Assembly (NCBI GenBank): GCA_003202005.1
Contig: QJJF01000001.1
Location: 527,099-591,098, forward strand
DNA: 64,000 nucleotides
Source: Williamsia faeni
GTDB lineage: Bacteria; Actinomycetota; Actinomycetes; Mycobacteriales; Mycobacteriaceae
Direction of reading: 5' to 3'
Shown: positions 1 to 8,891 of the stretch, piece after piece
How positions within the stretch are numbered: position 1 is the stretch's first letter
Layout of the letters: each line of letters starts with the position of its first letter
Notes under the pieces: generated by a model
What the model was told of the DNA's origin: nothing
The model's database searches: none
What the model saw: the letters and a program-made list of their open reading frames with translations, nothing else
Made by a program: the position numbers and the translations under genes

Positions 1-112
1 CCTCACCATCGAGGGCTGCCCAGATCGGCGTTGCCACCGGGGTGCCGTCCTTGCGAAAAGTCGTCAGCCGCACGTACTTTGCGGTACCTGCTTGTCCAAA
101 CGGCGCGGTCAT
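1..112 (-). CDS. PPOX-class (pyridoxamine 5'-phosphate oxidase-fold) protein, N-terminal fragment
   Basis: Only the first 37 residues lie in the window; the gene runs off the left edge. The translation contains TTFRKDGTPVATPIWAALDG, the characteristic opening of split-barrel flavin/F420-binding PPOX proteins in actinobacteria. The ATG at 112 is preceded by GAGAGGG about 7 nt upstream, which supports this start. Such proteins bind FMN or F420 and reduce or sequester small molecules, but the substrate cannot be read from the fragment. The family call is fairly sure; the cofactor is inferred. Confidence 0.75.
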   Translation of the reverse strand, partial: MTAPFGQAGTAKYVRLTTFRKDGTPVATPIWAALDGE

Positions 113-194
113 CGAAAACCCTCTCATCGTGGACTCGTGGCCTTGATGCTACGCATTCAACAGGCGACATGACGCACGCCGATAGGATTTCCCA

Positions 195-1440
195 GTGGTC
201 AGACCGATAGAGGGACAGCCGAACGCTCGAGAACCAGACGCTACGACCCGCACGAACGGCGGAGCGTTCGGCGGCGGTATCGCCATTCCGATGTTCCTGG
301 CGCTGGTCCTGTTGTCCGCAACCGCCCCGCTCGCGACCGATTTGTACCTGCCGGGCCTGCCCACCGTCGCCGATTCCCTCGGCACCACCAACGTGGCCAC
401 CCAGCTGACCTTGACCACGTTCATGTTCGGTATGGGAGTCGGCCAGCTGTTGACCGGCGCCCTCTCCGACGGTTGGGGCAGGCGGCGACTACTGATCGGC
501 GGGACGATCGCCTTCGTCGTCGCGAGCGTTCTGTGCGCGCTCGCTCCCTCGATCGCCGTATTGATTGCTGCCCGACTCTTGCAGGGATTCGCCGGCGGGA
601 TGGGAATCGTGTTGTCCCGGGCGGTCATCTCCGATCGTGCCCGCGGCGACAACGCAGCGCGACTGTTCAGCTTGATGATGCTCGTGGGCGCCACCGCACC
701 TGTCGTCGCGCCCATCCTGGGTGGCGTCCTCCTGAGCCCGATCGGATGGCGAGGCATCTTCTGGGTGCTGGCCGGCATCGGCGCCGTCATGCTCCTCGGT
801 GTTCTGACCGTGATTCCAGAGACACTGCCGAAAGAAAGACGACACGGCATCAGTCTCACGAGGCTCGCCGCCAATTTCGGAAAAGTCCTGCGCAACCGCA
901 GATTTGTGGCCTACACGGCCACCCTGGCTCTCTCTTTCGGTGTGATGTTCTCGTACATTTCGGCATCACCCTTCGTGGTGCAGGAGATCTTCGGCTTCTC
1001 CGCCTCCCAGTTCTCGATCGTGTTCGCGGTCAACTCTGTCGGACTGGTCCTGGCCAGCGCGATAAATGCGCGTCTGATCGGCCGGGTGCAAGTCCGCAGT
1101 CTTCTGAGATTCGGCCTGATCCTGATCAGCAGCTCGAGTGTCGTCCTACTCGTCCTGGGCCGTGAGCACGCCGGACTCGACGTGGCTGTTCTTGCCTTTC
1201 CTGTTCGTCACGGTGCTCGGAATGGGTTTCACCATGGGCAATTCGGTCGCCCTGGCAATCGACCAGGCTCACGAGGTCGCCGGCACCGGCTCGGCCTTGA
1301 TCGGGGCGTCACAGTTCACCCTCGCGGCCGTCGTGTCACCCCTCGTCGGGATCGGCGGCGAGAGCACATCGGTACCGATGGCACTCACGATGACGATCTG
1401 CGCGGTACTTGCCGCTGCCGCGTTCTTGCGATCCAAGTAG
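195..1440 (+). pseudogene. Frameshifted Bcr/CflA-type MFS multidrug transporter
   Basis: From a GTG at 195 the frame encodes a typical 12-TM drug:proton antiporter of the Bcr/CflA group: LSATAPLATDLYLPGLPTVA in TM1, then a loop with DGWGRRRLL (motif A). After about residue 322 (near 1160) the frame turns into Arg/Gly-rich nonsense ending at 1499. The +1 frame continues with the expected C-terminal helices (STWLFLPFLFVTVLGMGFTM to VLAAAAFLRSK) and stops at 1440. Removing one C from the CC at 1160-1161 would restore one protein of about 415 aa. This is either a real one-base insertion or a sequencing error. The start is uncertain because no strong ribosome site is seen; an ATG at 292 is another option. 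Confidence 0.75.
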
Positions 1441-1447
1441 GCGCGAG

Positions 1448-2218
1448 TCAGGCGACGCGGCCGAACAGCGACTGCGCAGCGCAGGGTTCGGCCGTGTAGT
1501 CCGCCACTCCGGCGTCCTGCAAGGTGGCCCAGGCGGTCACCTGGTTTGCCGATAGAACAGGCTTCCCGAGTTCCTTCTCGAGAACCGAAAGAATGTCGTA
1601 GGTAGGCAGATTGGTGCACGACACGAAAATCGCGTCGGCATCGGGCGAGTCCGCGGCCCGGATCAGATCGGCGGTGGCGCTGTACGGAATGGTCCAGATG
1701 TCGTGGTCGTAACCCAATCCGGCCTGCGAGACCACGGCCCGGCCGGCCTCGGCCAGGAAGTCGCAGAGCAAGTCGGTCAGCGATGCCACATACGGGGTGG
1801 CAACCGCGATCCGGCGCAGGTTCATCGCGTCCAGCGCCCGCAGTAGCGCTTCCGACGTGGTGATCGCGGCCGGGGCGCCGGCGCCTCGCATACAGTCCGA
1901 CAACGCGGTGGCACCGGCGAGACCGTGAACAAAACTGCCGGAGGCGCAGGCGTATCCGACGGCTGCGGGCCGGACGCCCAGCACACTGCGCACGGCATCG
2001 GCGATCTGGCCGTGTTCACCCAGGGCACTGACCATCTCGACATCAACGGTGCACGCCCTGGGCATCGGAGTGCGGGTGAAGTAAAGCGACACCGACCACG
2101 GCATCCACCGCCAGAGTTCACGATCCAACGCCATGTCGAACGGACAGACCATACCGATCCCGACATCGGTGCCCGGCGCATCCACCTCGGGCACCGGTTG
2201 CAGGAAATGACTGTCCAT
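1448..2218 (-). CDS. Maleate isomerase / arylmalonate decarboxylase-type Asp/Glu racemase family protein
   Basis: This 256-residue protein has the two cysteine signatures of the maleate cis-trans isomerase and arylmalonate decarboxylase branch of the Asp/Glu racemase superfamily. They are YACASGSFVHG in the middle and FVSCTNLPTYD near the C-terminus, followed by GKPVLSANQVTAWA. Family members use these cysteines for cofactor-free isomerisation, racemisation or decarboxylation of small dicarboxylates. An in-frame open stretch continues upstream to 2689 but overlaps the divergent acetyltransferase, so the ATG at 2218 (MDSHFLQPVP) is preferred although its ribosome site is weak. It ends tail-to-tail with the broken transporter. 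The substrate is unknown. Confidence 0.75.
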   Translation of the reverse strand: MDSHFLQPVPEVDAPGTDVGIGMVCPFDMALDRELWRWMPWSVSLYFTRTPMPRACTVDVEMVSALGEHGQIADAVRSVLGVRPAAVGYACASGSFVHGLAGATALSDCMRGAGAPAAITTSEALLRALDAMNLRRIAVATPYVASLTDLLCDFLAEAGRAVVSQAGLGYDHDIWTIPYSATADLIRAADSPDADAIFVSCTNLPTYDILSVLEKELGKPVLSANQVTAWATLQDAGVADYTAEPCAAQSLFGRVA

Positions 2219-2327
2219 CAGCCGATGATCGCACCGAGCGATCGTCAGGACAATAGGGTCAGGACCGACACATCCGGTCACTGGCGCCAACGTCACTGGC
2301 GTGACAGCCCAACGCAAGGAGTCATCC

Positions 2328-3533
2328 ATGAGCGCAGAGATCCGAGTGCTCGAGCACCCCATGGAATCCGGGCAGGCCCTTCGGGTGTTCGGGCGGGCCA
2401 TGATCGGCCTGGCAGGCATCAACCAGCTCGATCCGGAGCACGTCCTCGAACCGGGACGCTTCCTCGGCGCGGTGGAGTCCGGCGCAGTGGTCGCCGGGGC
2501 CGACTCGTACACCAGCTGGCTCGCCGTACCCGGCGGCAACCGGGTTCCCCATGCCGCGGTGACCCACGTCGGAGTGTTGCCCACGCACAGACGCCGCGGC
2601 CTCGTGCGCGCCCTGATCACCGCACAGCTCGAGGACCTCGCCCGCCGCGGCGAGGTCGTCGCCTCCCTGCGCGCATCTGAGGCGACCATCTACGGCCGCT
2701 TCGGCTACGCCGTGGCGAGCAGTGCAGCGTCCATCGAAATCCTCAGTGCACGAGCGGCTTTGCTACCGACCGTCGCCGATCCCGGCCCGGTCCGCCTGAT
2801 CGACGATTCAGCCGGAGGCGGTTCGCTGACCCGGAAGATCTATTCCGAAGCCCGCTGGGTCGGTGCGGTGGATCGACCGGACGGCTGGTGGAACCTGCGC
2901 GATGTGCAACGTGAGAAGCAAACCACACCAAGCTATCTCGTCGTCTTCGACGAGGACGGTGTCGAAACCGGCTACGCACGTTATCAACCCGCCGACCCCG
3001 CGCACTGGTTCACCAGCGATCGCCGGGAAGTTGTGGTCGGCGACTTCGTGGCAAATACGGACAACGCGTACCTGGCGCTGGTTCGGCACCTGCTGTCGCT
3101 CGACCTCGTCGACGTCATCACGTTTGCGTCCCGGCCGCTCGACGACCCACTGCCCACGCTGTTGAGTGACCCCCGCGGAGCCCGGGTGCACACGGTCGGC
3201 GACGAAACCTGGCTCCGCATAGTCGATGTGCAAGCGGCACTGGGCGCACGGACCTATCGATCCGCAGCGCCGGTGGCGATCTCGGTGACCGATGCGTTGC
3301 TCCCCGCGAACAATGCGACGTTCGAGGTGGGCCCCGATGCCGTGCGTCGCGTCGATACCTCGCCCGACCTCACCGTCGACGTCGCGGGCCTCGCCGCAAT
3401 CTACCTGGGCGGAACCACCTGGCAGCACCTCACTTTGGCCGGCACTGCGATCCCACACACGAACGGCGCTGTCGAGCGGGCCGACAACCTGTTCGGTACC
3501 GCGCGACTCCCTCATTCCGGAACTGTCTTCTGA
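2328..3533 (+). CDS. Eis-like GNAT-family N-acetyltransferase
   Basis: The 401-residue protein matches Eis-type acetyltransferases in length and architecture: an N-terminal GNAT domain, a second degenerate GNAT domain and a C-terminal SCP2-like domain. The acetyl-CoA P-loop motif is VGVLPTHRRRGLVRALI at residues 81-97, followed by the Eis hallmark ATIYGRFGYAVAS. The chain ends in Phe, as in Eis proteins where the C-terminal carboxylate helps catalysis. ATG 2328 has AAGGAG 6 nt upstream, so a longer upstream reading is rejected. Eis proteins acetylate amines such as aminoglycosides; which substrate this paralogue uses is unknown. It is divergent from the racemase gene. Confidence 0.8.
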   Translation: MSAEIRVLEHPMESGQALRVFGRAMIGLAGINQLDPEHVLEPGRFLGAVESGAVVAGADSYTSWLAVPGGNRVPHAAVTHVGVLPTHRRRGLVRALITAQLEDLARRGEVVASLRASEATIYGRFGYAVASSAASIEILSARAALLPTVADPGPVRLIDDSAGGGSLTRKIYSEARWVGAVDRPDGWWNLRDVQREKQTTPSYLVVFDEDGVETGYARYQPADPAHWFTSDRREVVVGDFVANTDNAYLALVRHLLSLDLVDVITFASRPLDDPLPTLLSDPRGARVHTVGDETWLRIVDVQAALGARTYRSAAPVAISVTDALLPANNATFEVGPDAVRRVDTSPDLTVDVAGLAAIYLGGTTWQHLTLAGTAIPHTNGAVERADNLFGTARLPHSGTVF

Positions 3534-3606
3534 TGCACGTCGCGACACCAACACGGTCGCAATCACCACATTCTTCTCACCAGGCGAAGCCCGTTGACCC
3601 TGGAGG

Positions 3607-4260
3607 TCAGTGGTTCTCGATGACCTCGCGGAAAATCTTGTAGGTGGCCTTGAGGGTCTCCGCGGCGACGGCGGAGTCGGCGATCTGACCCGTTGAGCCA
3701 CATCGCCACGTATCCATCGAGAGGTGCATCAGCGACATGAACACCGACACGATGACGCGCACCTTTGGATCGTCGGTGTCGACTTCCAACCGCTCAGCGA
3801 CCTTCGCGGTGATGCTGCGGAACTTCTTCTCACCGAGTTCGATACTCCGCGCATTCACCGAGGGCGCGTTCTGAATGATCCGGTTCATCGTCTCGAACCG
3901 GGCGAGGTCGACTGCGCCGATCGGACAGCGGCCATCGAGAATCTGCTCCTGTGCGTTTACCAACGCCTCGATCTCGTTGCCGGTCCGAGGCTGGTCGTCC
4001 AGCGACGCGGCCATCGAGGTGATCATGTCCTCGATCGGCGCGAGAACAACGTCCTCTTTGGTCGCGAAGTAGCGGTTGAACGTCCGGGGCGAGATGTCCG
4101 CGATGTCGGCAATCTGGTCGACGGTCGTGGATTCGAAGCCCTGCCGGTCACATAGATCAAGCGCCGCAGCGATCAGCCGATCACGCGTCTGCAGCTTCTT
4201 TCGTTCCCGAAGACCGGCCTTGACCTGGCCTGTTCCGGCTTCTGCGAGGGTCACGTCCAC
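3607..4260 (-). CDS. TetR-family transcriptional regulator (probable repressor of the adjacent exporter)
   Basis: The N-terminal helix-turn-helix reads IAAALDLCDRQGFESTTVDQ, followed by IADIADISPRTFNRYFATKEDVV, a standard TetR DNA-binding domain. The C-terminal ligand domain is not assignable to a known effector class. The GTG at 4260 (MDVTLAEAG) gives 217 aa, a normal TetR length, and has a GGGG-type ribosome site. The frame stays open to 4353 without better signals. The gene is divergent from the DHA2 exporter at 4411 with 150 bp between them, the usual layout of a local repressor and its drug-pump target. Confidence 0.85.
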   Translation of the reverse strand: MDVTLAEAGTGQVKAGLRERKKLQTRDRLIAAALDLCDRQGFESTTVDQIADIADISPRTFNRYFATKEDVVLAPIEDMITSMAASLDDQPRTGNEIEALVNAQEQILDGRCPIGAVDLARFETMNRIIQNAPSVNARSIELGEKKFRSITAKVAERLEVDTDDPKVRVIVSVFMSLMHLSMDTWRCGSTGQIADSAVAAETLKATYKIFREVIENH

Positions 4261-4296
4261 ATGGTAACCCCAGATCGAGAATTTTGCGCCTGACGC

Positions 4297-4308
4297 CGCC
4301 AATTGGCG
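4297..4308. promoter_or_regulatory. Candidate TetR operator between regulator and exporter
   Basis: CGCCAATTGGCG is a perfect 12-bp palindrome in the 150-bp gap between the divergent tetR and exporter genes. TTGACG at about 4327 could be a -35 box for the rightward gene. The arms are short and could occur by chance, so the assignment is tentative. Confidence 0.3.
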
Positions 4309-4410
4309 ATGTCCGAATATTGTCTCTTGACGACTTCTGTCTGAACCTGCCATTATTAATCACGCGCCTCAACTACACCGACTCACCCAACCTCCAGATT
4401 TGAGGATCTC

Positions 4411-5970
4411 GTGGCTTCTTCTGACACAGCCATCTCCCAAGATTTGCCTGACCACGCAACCACCGAGAAGGTCACCACATCCCCGCCGGCAGGCAACTCA
4501 CGCCGCTGGTACGCACTGGTGATCATCGCTCTCGCACAGTTGATGGTGGTACTCGACGCCAGCATCATCACCATCGCAGTGCCGTACGCCCAAGCCGATC
4601 TGGATATATCGGACGCAAACCGGCAGTGGGCACTGACGGCGTACACCCTGATGTTCGGCGGCCTGCTCCTCCTCGGCGGACGAATGGCCGACTACCTGGG
4701 CCGTCGCCGAATGTTCCTGATCGGACTCGCCGGATTCGCCGCATCGTCGGCAATGGCCGGATTCGCCTGGGATGAGATGTCCTTCTTCGCCGGACGTGCA
4801 CTCCAAGGCGTGTTCGCGGCAATGCTCGCACCCGCCGCGCTCTCCCTGATCACCGTCACCTTCATCGAACAACGAGAGCGCGCACGTGCTTTCGCGGTCT
4901 ACGCAGCGGTTTCCGGTGGTGGAGCAGCGATCGGTCTCATCGCCGGCGGCGCACTGACCGAGTACTTCTCATGGCGCTGGACACTGCTGATCAACACCCC
5001 GATCGCCATCATCGCCGCAATCGGTGGCGTGCTGCTGATCGTCCGCGACCGACCCTCCAAGCGAACGGGCGGATACGATCTACCCGGCGCCATCACCGTG
5101 ACCCTCGGCCTGATCAGCGTGGTCTACGGATTCACCAAGGCTGCCGAGTCAGGATGGGGTGCGTCGAGCACCGTCATCTTGTTCGCCGTCGGCGCGATAT
5201 TGCTGGCCGCGTTTGTGGTGATCGAGGTTCGCACCCCGAATCCACTGTTGCCACTACGCATACCCGGTGACATCAATCGAGGGGGAGCGTATCTGATCGC
5301 ATTCATCACCCCGACCGCCATGTTCTCGATGTTCCTGTTCCTGAGCTACTACTTCCAGAACACCCTCGGCTACAGTCCGTTGAAAGCGGGAATCCTCTTC
5401 CTGCCATTCCCGATCACCGTCATCATCTCTGCCGGCATCACCAGTTCGCTGCTGCCGCGATTCGGCCCCCGGCCCATGCTGATGCTCGGCACCGGCCTGG
5501 GAACCCTTGGCTTTCTCTATCTGGCGCAGCTGGATTCGGATGCGACGTGGGTGTCCCACATCCTGCCCAGCGAAATCCTGATCGCGCTGGGTATGGGATT
5601 TGTGTTCGTCTCGTCGCAGTCCGTGGCGCTCCATCGAATCAAGGAATCCGACGCGGGTGTCGCCAGCGCACTGCTCAATACCTCCCAGCAGGTCGGCGGA
5701 TCGGTCGGCATTGCGCTGCTGAGCACCATTGTGGCGCAGGCACTCTCCGGCCAGGGTGGGTCCGAGATGACGCTGAACCCGACCACCGGGGAGCCGGTGC
5801 CGGTCAATCCGGACTCGTTCATCGACGCCACCATCCACAGCTACGACGTGGCCTTCTACTGGGGCGCGGGATTCATGGTCCTCGCATTCTTGGTCTCGAC
5901 GTTCATGATCCGGCTGAACCGCCACTCGCTGGGCGACGAGCCACAGAACGCGGCCGTGGCCGCCGCCTGA
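4411..5970 (+). CDS. DHA2-family (EmrB/QacA-type, 14-TM) MFS drug exporter
   Basis: The 519-residue protein is a 14-helix proton-coupled exporter of the DHA2 family. TM1 carries LMVVLDASIITIAVPYAQADL with the family's acidic residue, motif A is GGRMADYLGRRRMFLIG, and motif C-like glycines follow (GGGAAIGLIAGGALTEYFSW). Length and motifs match EmrB/LfrA-like pumps that expel hydrophobic drugs and dyes. GTG 4411 has GAGGA 4 nt upstream. It lies divergent to a TetR gene, so substrate-induced derepression is likely. A strong hairpin follows the stop. Confidence 0.9.
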   Translation: MASSDTAISQDLPDHATTEKVTTSPPAGNSRRWYALVIIALAQLMVVLDASIITIAVPYAQADLDISDANRQWALTAYTLMFGGLLLLGGRMADYLGRRRMFLIGLAGFAASSAMAGFAWDEMSFFAGRALQGVFAAMLAPAALSLITVTFIEQRERARAFAVYAAVSGGGAAIGLIAGGALTEYFSWRWTLLINTPIAIIAAIGGVLLIVRDRPSKRTGGYDLPGAITVTLGLISVVYGFTKAAESGWGASSTVILFAVGAILLAAFVVIEVRTPNPLLPLRIPGDINRGGAYLIAFITPTAMFSMFLFLSYYFQNTLGYSPLKAGILFLPFPITVIISAGITSSLLPRFGPRPMLMLGTGLGTLGFLYLAQLDSDATWVSHILPSEILIALGMGFVFVSSQSVALHRIKESDAGVASALLNTSQQVGGSVGIALLSTIVAQALSGQGGSEMTLNPTTGEPVPVNPDSFIDATIHSYDVAFYWGAGFMVLAFLVSTFMIRLNRHSLGDEPQNAAVAAA

Positions 5971-6018
5971 CAGGCTTTCCAACCGCATGCAGGTGTTGTG
6001 GCACCTGCATTGAACAGG

Positions 6019-6052
6019 AACCCCTGCACCGATCCCGGTGCAGGGGTTTCTT
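6019..6052 (+). terminator. Intrinsic terminator after the DHA2 exporter
   Basis: A perfect 12-bp stem (AACCCCTGCACC pairing with GGTGCAGGGGTT, loop GATCCC) sits 48 nt downstream of the exporter stop and ends in TTTCTT. Its core CCCTGCACC/GGTGCAGGG is shared with the hairpin at 8825. Confidence 0.85.
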
Positions 6053-6091
6053 GGCCTGCAGGGGTCTATCGGCCCACAGTAGGTTCAGCCC

Positions 6092-6122
6092 TTGACCCTC
6101 ACACTGTGTCAGGCTGCAATGT
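6092..6122 (+). promoter_or_regulatory. MerR-type autoregulated promoter with operator palindrome
   Basis: TTGACC (6092-6097) is a good -35 box. CCT-C-ACAC-T-GTGT-C-AGG at 6097-6113 is a near-perfect dyad placed directly after it. CAATGT at 6117 is a possible -10 with a 19-bp spacer, and TGCAAT gives 17 bp. A dyad inside an over-long spacer is the hallmark of MerR-family activated promoters. The gene it precedes encodes a MerR protein, so autoregulation is likely. Confidence 0.7.
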
Positions 6123-6132
6123 GGAGACTGCC

Positions 6133-6948
6133 ATGATCACCATCGGAGATTTCGCCAAGCTGGGCCGGGTATCGGTCCGGATGTTGCGGCACTACGACTC
6201 GATCGGGCTGCTCACACCGTCACGAACCGACCCGCACAGCGGCTACCGGTTCTACGCGATGAGTCAGCTCGAACGTCTCAACCGCATTGTTGCGCTGAAA
6301 GATCTGGGTCTGCGCCTCGACGAGGTGCGCCGGATCGTCGACAACGAACTGACCGGCTCGGACCTGCGCGCGATGTTGCGGCTGCGACGTGCAGAGATCG
6401 AGTCCCAGATCCGCTTTGACCAATACCGGCTGGCCCGAGTGGAAGCACGGCTCCGACTAATCGAAAGCGAGGACGGCATGTCCACACCATCCATCACCAC
6501 CAAAACCGTTGCACCAACGAAGAATGTGGGTCTACGCGCGCTGGCCGCCAGCACCACCAACGAGGACATAGGCCCCGTCATCCGTCCGCTCTATCCGCGC
6601 GTCATCGAGGCGCTCGGCGCTGCGCGGGTGACACCGGTGGGGCCGAGTGTCGCGTACTACTCCCCTGCTCCGGAAGAGTCAGAGGATGCAGTGTGGGTGC
6701 ACGCGACCTTCCCGGTGTTGTCCGAATCCGTCGACGGCCTGGAGACCTTCGAGATCCCGGGAGGCGAGGTCGCGTCACTGATCCACCACGGCGCCATGGA
6801 TTCGATCGACTCGTCCTACCAGACCCTCAACCGATGGGTCACCGATCAGGGATTCACCCTCACCGGTCAGGGACGAGAAACCTACCTGGAAATGGCCGAC
6901 GACGAATCCGACTGGGTCACCGAAGTCCAGGTCGATTTCGTTCGCTGA
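6133..6948 (+). CDS. MerR-family regulator with GyrI-like effector domain (BmrR type)
   Basis: The 271-residue protein opens with MITIGDFAKLGRVSVRMLRH and YDSIGLLTPSRTDPHSGYRF, a canonical MerR winged helix. A dimerisation coiled coil follows (about residues 80-120), then a C-terminal GyrI/Rob-like domain that binds hydrophobic drugs in relatives such as BmrR. ATG 6133 has GGAG 6 nt upstream, and a longer upstream reading has no signals. Its own promoter carries a MerR-type operator. The target may be itself or the exporter upstream, but the strong terminator between them argues for an independent unit. Confidence 0.88.
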   Translation: MITIGDFAKLGRVSVRMLRHYDSIGLLTPSRTDPHSGYRFYAMSQLERLNRIVALKDLGLRLDEVRRIVDNELTGSDLRAMLRLRRAEIESQIRFDQYRLARVEARLRLIESEDGMSTPSITTKTVAPTKNVGLRALAASTTNEDIGPVIRPLYPRVIEALGAARVTPVGPSVAYYSPAPEESEDAVWVHATFPVLSESVDGLETFEIPGGEVASLIHHGAMDSIDSSYQTLNRWVTDQGFTLTGQGRETYLEMADDESDWVTEVQVDFVR

Positions 6949-6995
6949 TCGGCGCCTTCCGACTGCAGCGCTTGGCTTTTGAGCACCGGCCGGCC

Positions 6996-8732
6996 TCATT
7001 CCGGCCGGCCGGGTTCGGGATCTCTCCCTGAATCTTTCGGCGGAGGCTCTTTCGGCAGATCTGATGGCGAGGCCCCGCACTCGCGTTTTCGTTGTTCGAG
7101 TTGCTCCTGACGGCGGGACCGCATCAACTCTCGCGCCTCGGCGAGCGCCTCATCAGGATGATGGGCACGATTGACCATCGGTTTACGTTCCGGATCGATG
7201 AACACCGGTGGAATCCACGCACACCGACCCGCATCCGGCCCTTCGGTCAGCATTACCGTCTGCCATTGATTGATCCCCGGCCCGATCAGTTTGTGGTGCT
7301 GCGGACATGCCGGTGCCTCATTCACAATGTCAGTGAACCCGCCGAGCAACCAGGCCAGCACGTGATGCGCTTCAGCCCACATCGCCGGATTTGAACATCC
7401 CGGCGTCGAACAGCCGCGATGAGCAGCAAACATCGCCAACCGCTGTGACTCGCTCGCCAACCGACGGGCCCGCCCGAAGTACAGGACTTCGTTCGAGTGA
7501 TTCTCGAAGATCGCCAACGATTTGTCGCTGCGCACAGCGAGTTTCACCGCATCCCCGATCGGCAGGATCGTTCCGGTTGCCGTATACGCCACTCCTGAGC
7601 CATACAGGTGCGGCTCTGATTTGGGCATCACCTCCGGCTTCGCATCGACTGGTGCCTCGGCCTCGGCATCGTTGTTGTCGACGTTGTCAACGACCACATC
7701 TTCACCGTCAGATGATGACTGCACCGCATCGTCCAGCTGGTCTTTGGTCATCGAGATGATCACCTGCACCGGCAAACCACGGTGCGATTTCCCCAATTGC
7801 CCCGATTCGATCAAATACAACAGCGCAGCCTTCAGCGCATCATGATTGCGTTGCGCCTGACTACGAATGTCGTTGTCCGCAGCGGCCTGCAGGATGTCTT
7901 TGTCCAGGGCCGGATCATCGATCGCACCGGACGGGGACAGCGGGTCTCCAGGATTGTTCATCCCTTTCGCCGCCCAGACCGACAGCATCACGTCGAGCAA
8001 TGCGCGCGTCACCGGGTCGAGATGCCCCGTGATCTTCGACATCAAATTCGTGGACTGCTTACCCAGACTCAGGCCCCGATGGCGTGCACGGTCCGAGTCG
8101 TCGGTCAACGTGCCATCGGGATCGAGATACTCCACGATGCGGTCACCGATCCGCTCCACCTCTGGCGGGGTGTACCGCTGGCACAGCTGCGCCAACGCGG
8201 CCTCTGCGTTCTCCCGCTGTTCCGCATCGACTTTCGAGGGGATCTTGGCCATCACATCCATGACGATCGCCGCATGATCCAGATCGATCACACCGTCACG
8301 CAACGCCGCCGCCGTCTCTGGAAACCGCTGTTCGATGACCTCGCCGCTGGGTGTCATCGATGACGTCAGAGCGTCCATGGCTTCCAGTCGCTTACGAGCC
8401 ACCCCGGGCCGAAGCCGCAGCAGGTTCTTGAGCATCGCGACCGGGGAGCCAAAACCGACCCGCGAAAATGCCCGTCGCACAGTAACTTCGCGAAGCACCG
8501 GTAACCCCGCCGCCTGCAACCGTCGGGCAACGATCTCGATTCCCTCCACCAACCGGACACAATCCTCATCAGACAACGCCGTCAGATTCACCGCGGCCAA
8601 ATCCTCCACGGCAGCATCCAACCTCGACAGCACACCTTCGGGTGTTACATCGAAACCGGTTAGCTCTGACAATTGAGGACCCCTGGGCAGATACGGACGA
8701 ATACGAAAGAAGACTTCAGAATGATTCGTCAT
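6996..8732 (-). CDS. DUF222 / HNH endonuclease domain protein (13E12 repeat family)
   Basis: The protein (up to 578 aa) has an N-terminal DUF222 region and a C-terminal HNH motif: GCSTPGCSNPAMWAEAHHVL, then GGFTDIVNEAPACPQHHKLI. This is the arrangement of the multicopy 13E12 family of actinobacteria, where HNH is a metal-dependent nuclease fold. Its biological role is unknown, and the family is often associated with mobile or repetitive loci. A low-complexity acidic stretch (about residues 335-370) and a charged Pro/Glu-rich tail are family-typical. The ATG at 8732 lacks a clear ribosome site, so the true start could be an internal TTG near 8675. Confidence 0.85.
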   Translation of the reverse strand: MTNHSEVFFRIRPYLPRGPQLSELTGFDVTPEGVLSRLDAAVEDLAAVNLTALSDEDCVRLVEGIEIVARRLQAAGLPVLREVTVRRAFSRVGFGSPVAMLKNLLRLRPGVARKRLEAMDALTSSMTPSGEVIEQRFPETAAALRDGVIDLDHAAIVMDVMAKIPSKVDAEQRENAEAALAQLCQRYTPPEVERIGDRIVEYLDPDGTLTDDSDRARHRGLSLGKQSTNLMSKITGHLDPVTRALLDVMLSVWAAKGMNNPGDPLSPSGAIDDPALDKDILQAAADNDIRSQAQRNHDALKAALLYLIESGQLGKSHRGLPVQVIISMTKDQLDDAVQSSSDGEDVVVDNVDNNDAEAEAPVDAKPEVMPKSEPHLYGSGVAYTATGTILPIGDAVKLAVRSDKSLAIFENHSNEVLYFGRARRLASESQRLAMFAAHRGCSTPGCSNPAMWAEAHHVLAWLLGGFTDIVNEAPACPQHHKLIGPGINQWQTVMLTEGPDAGRCAWIPPVFIDPERKPMVNRAHHPDEALAEARELMRSRRQEQLEQRKRECGASPSDLPKEPPPKDSGRDPEPGRPE

Positions 8733-8824
8733 CAGGGGAATGCGCTGTCTCCGACTCTATCCCACAGATCTGTCGCTGTCAAACATATGTTCGATCCTAA
8801 TCGGCGGAGCCGGCGCCCAGACAG

Positions 8825-8862
8825 ACAAACTCCCTGCACCAGATGTGGTGCAGGGAGTTTGT
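8825..8862. terminator. Hairpin terminator downstream of clpB
   Basis: A perfect 16-bp stem, ACAAACTCCCTGCACC pairing with GGTGCAGGGAGTTTGT around a 6-nt loop, begins 30 nt past the clpB stop. No long U-tract follows on the minus strand, as is common for actinobacterial terminators. Confidence 0.8.
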
Positions 8863-8891
8863 GCCGCAGGCCTGTGGTCAGGCCCGATCGA

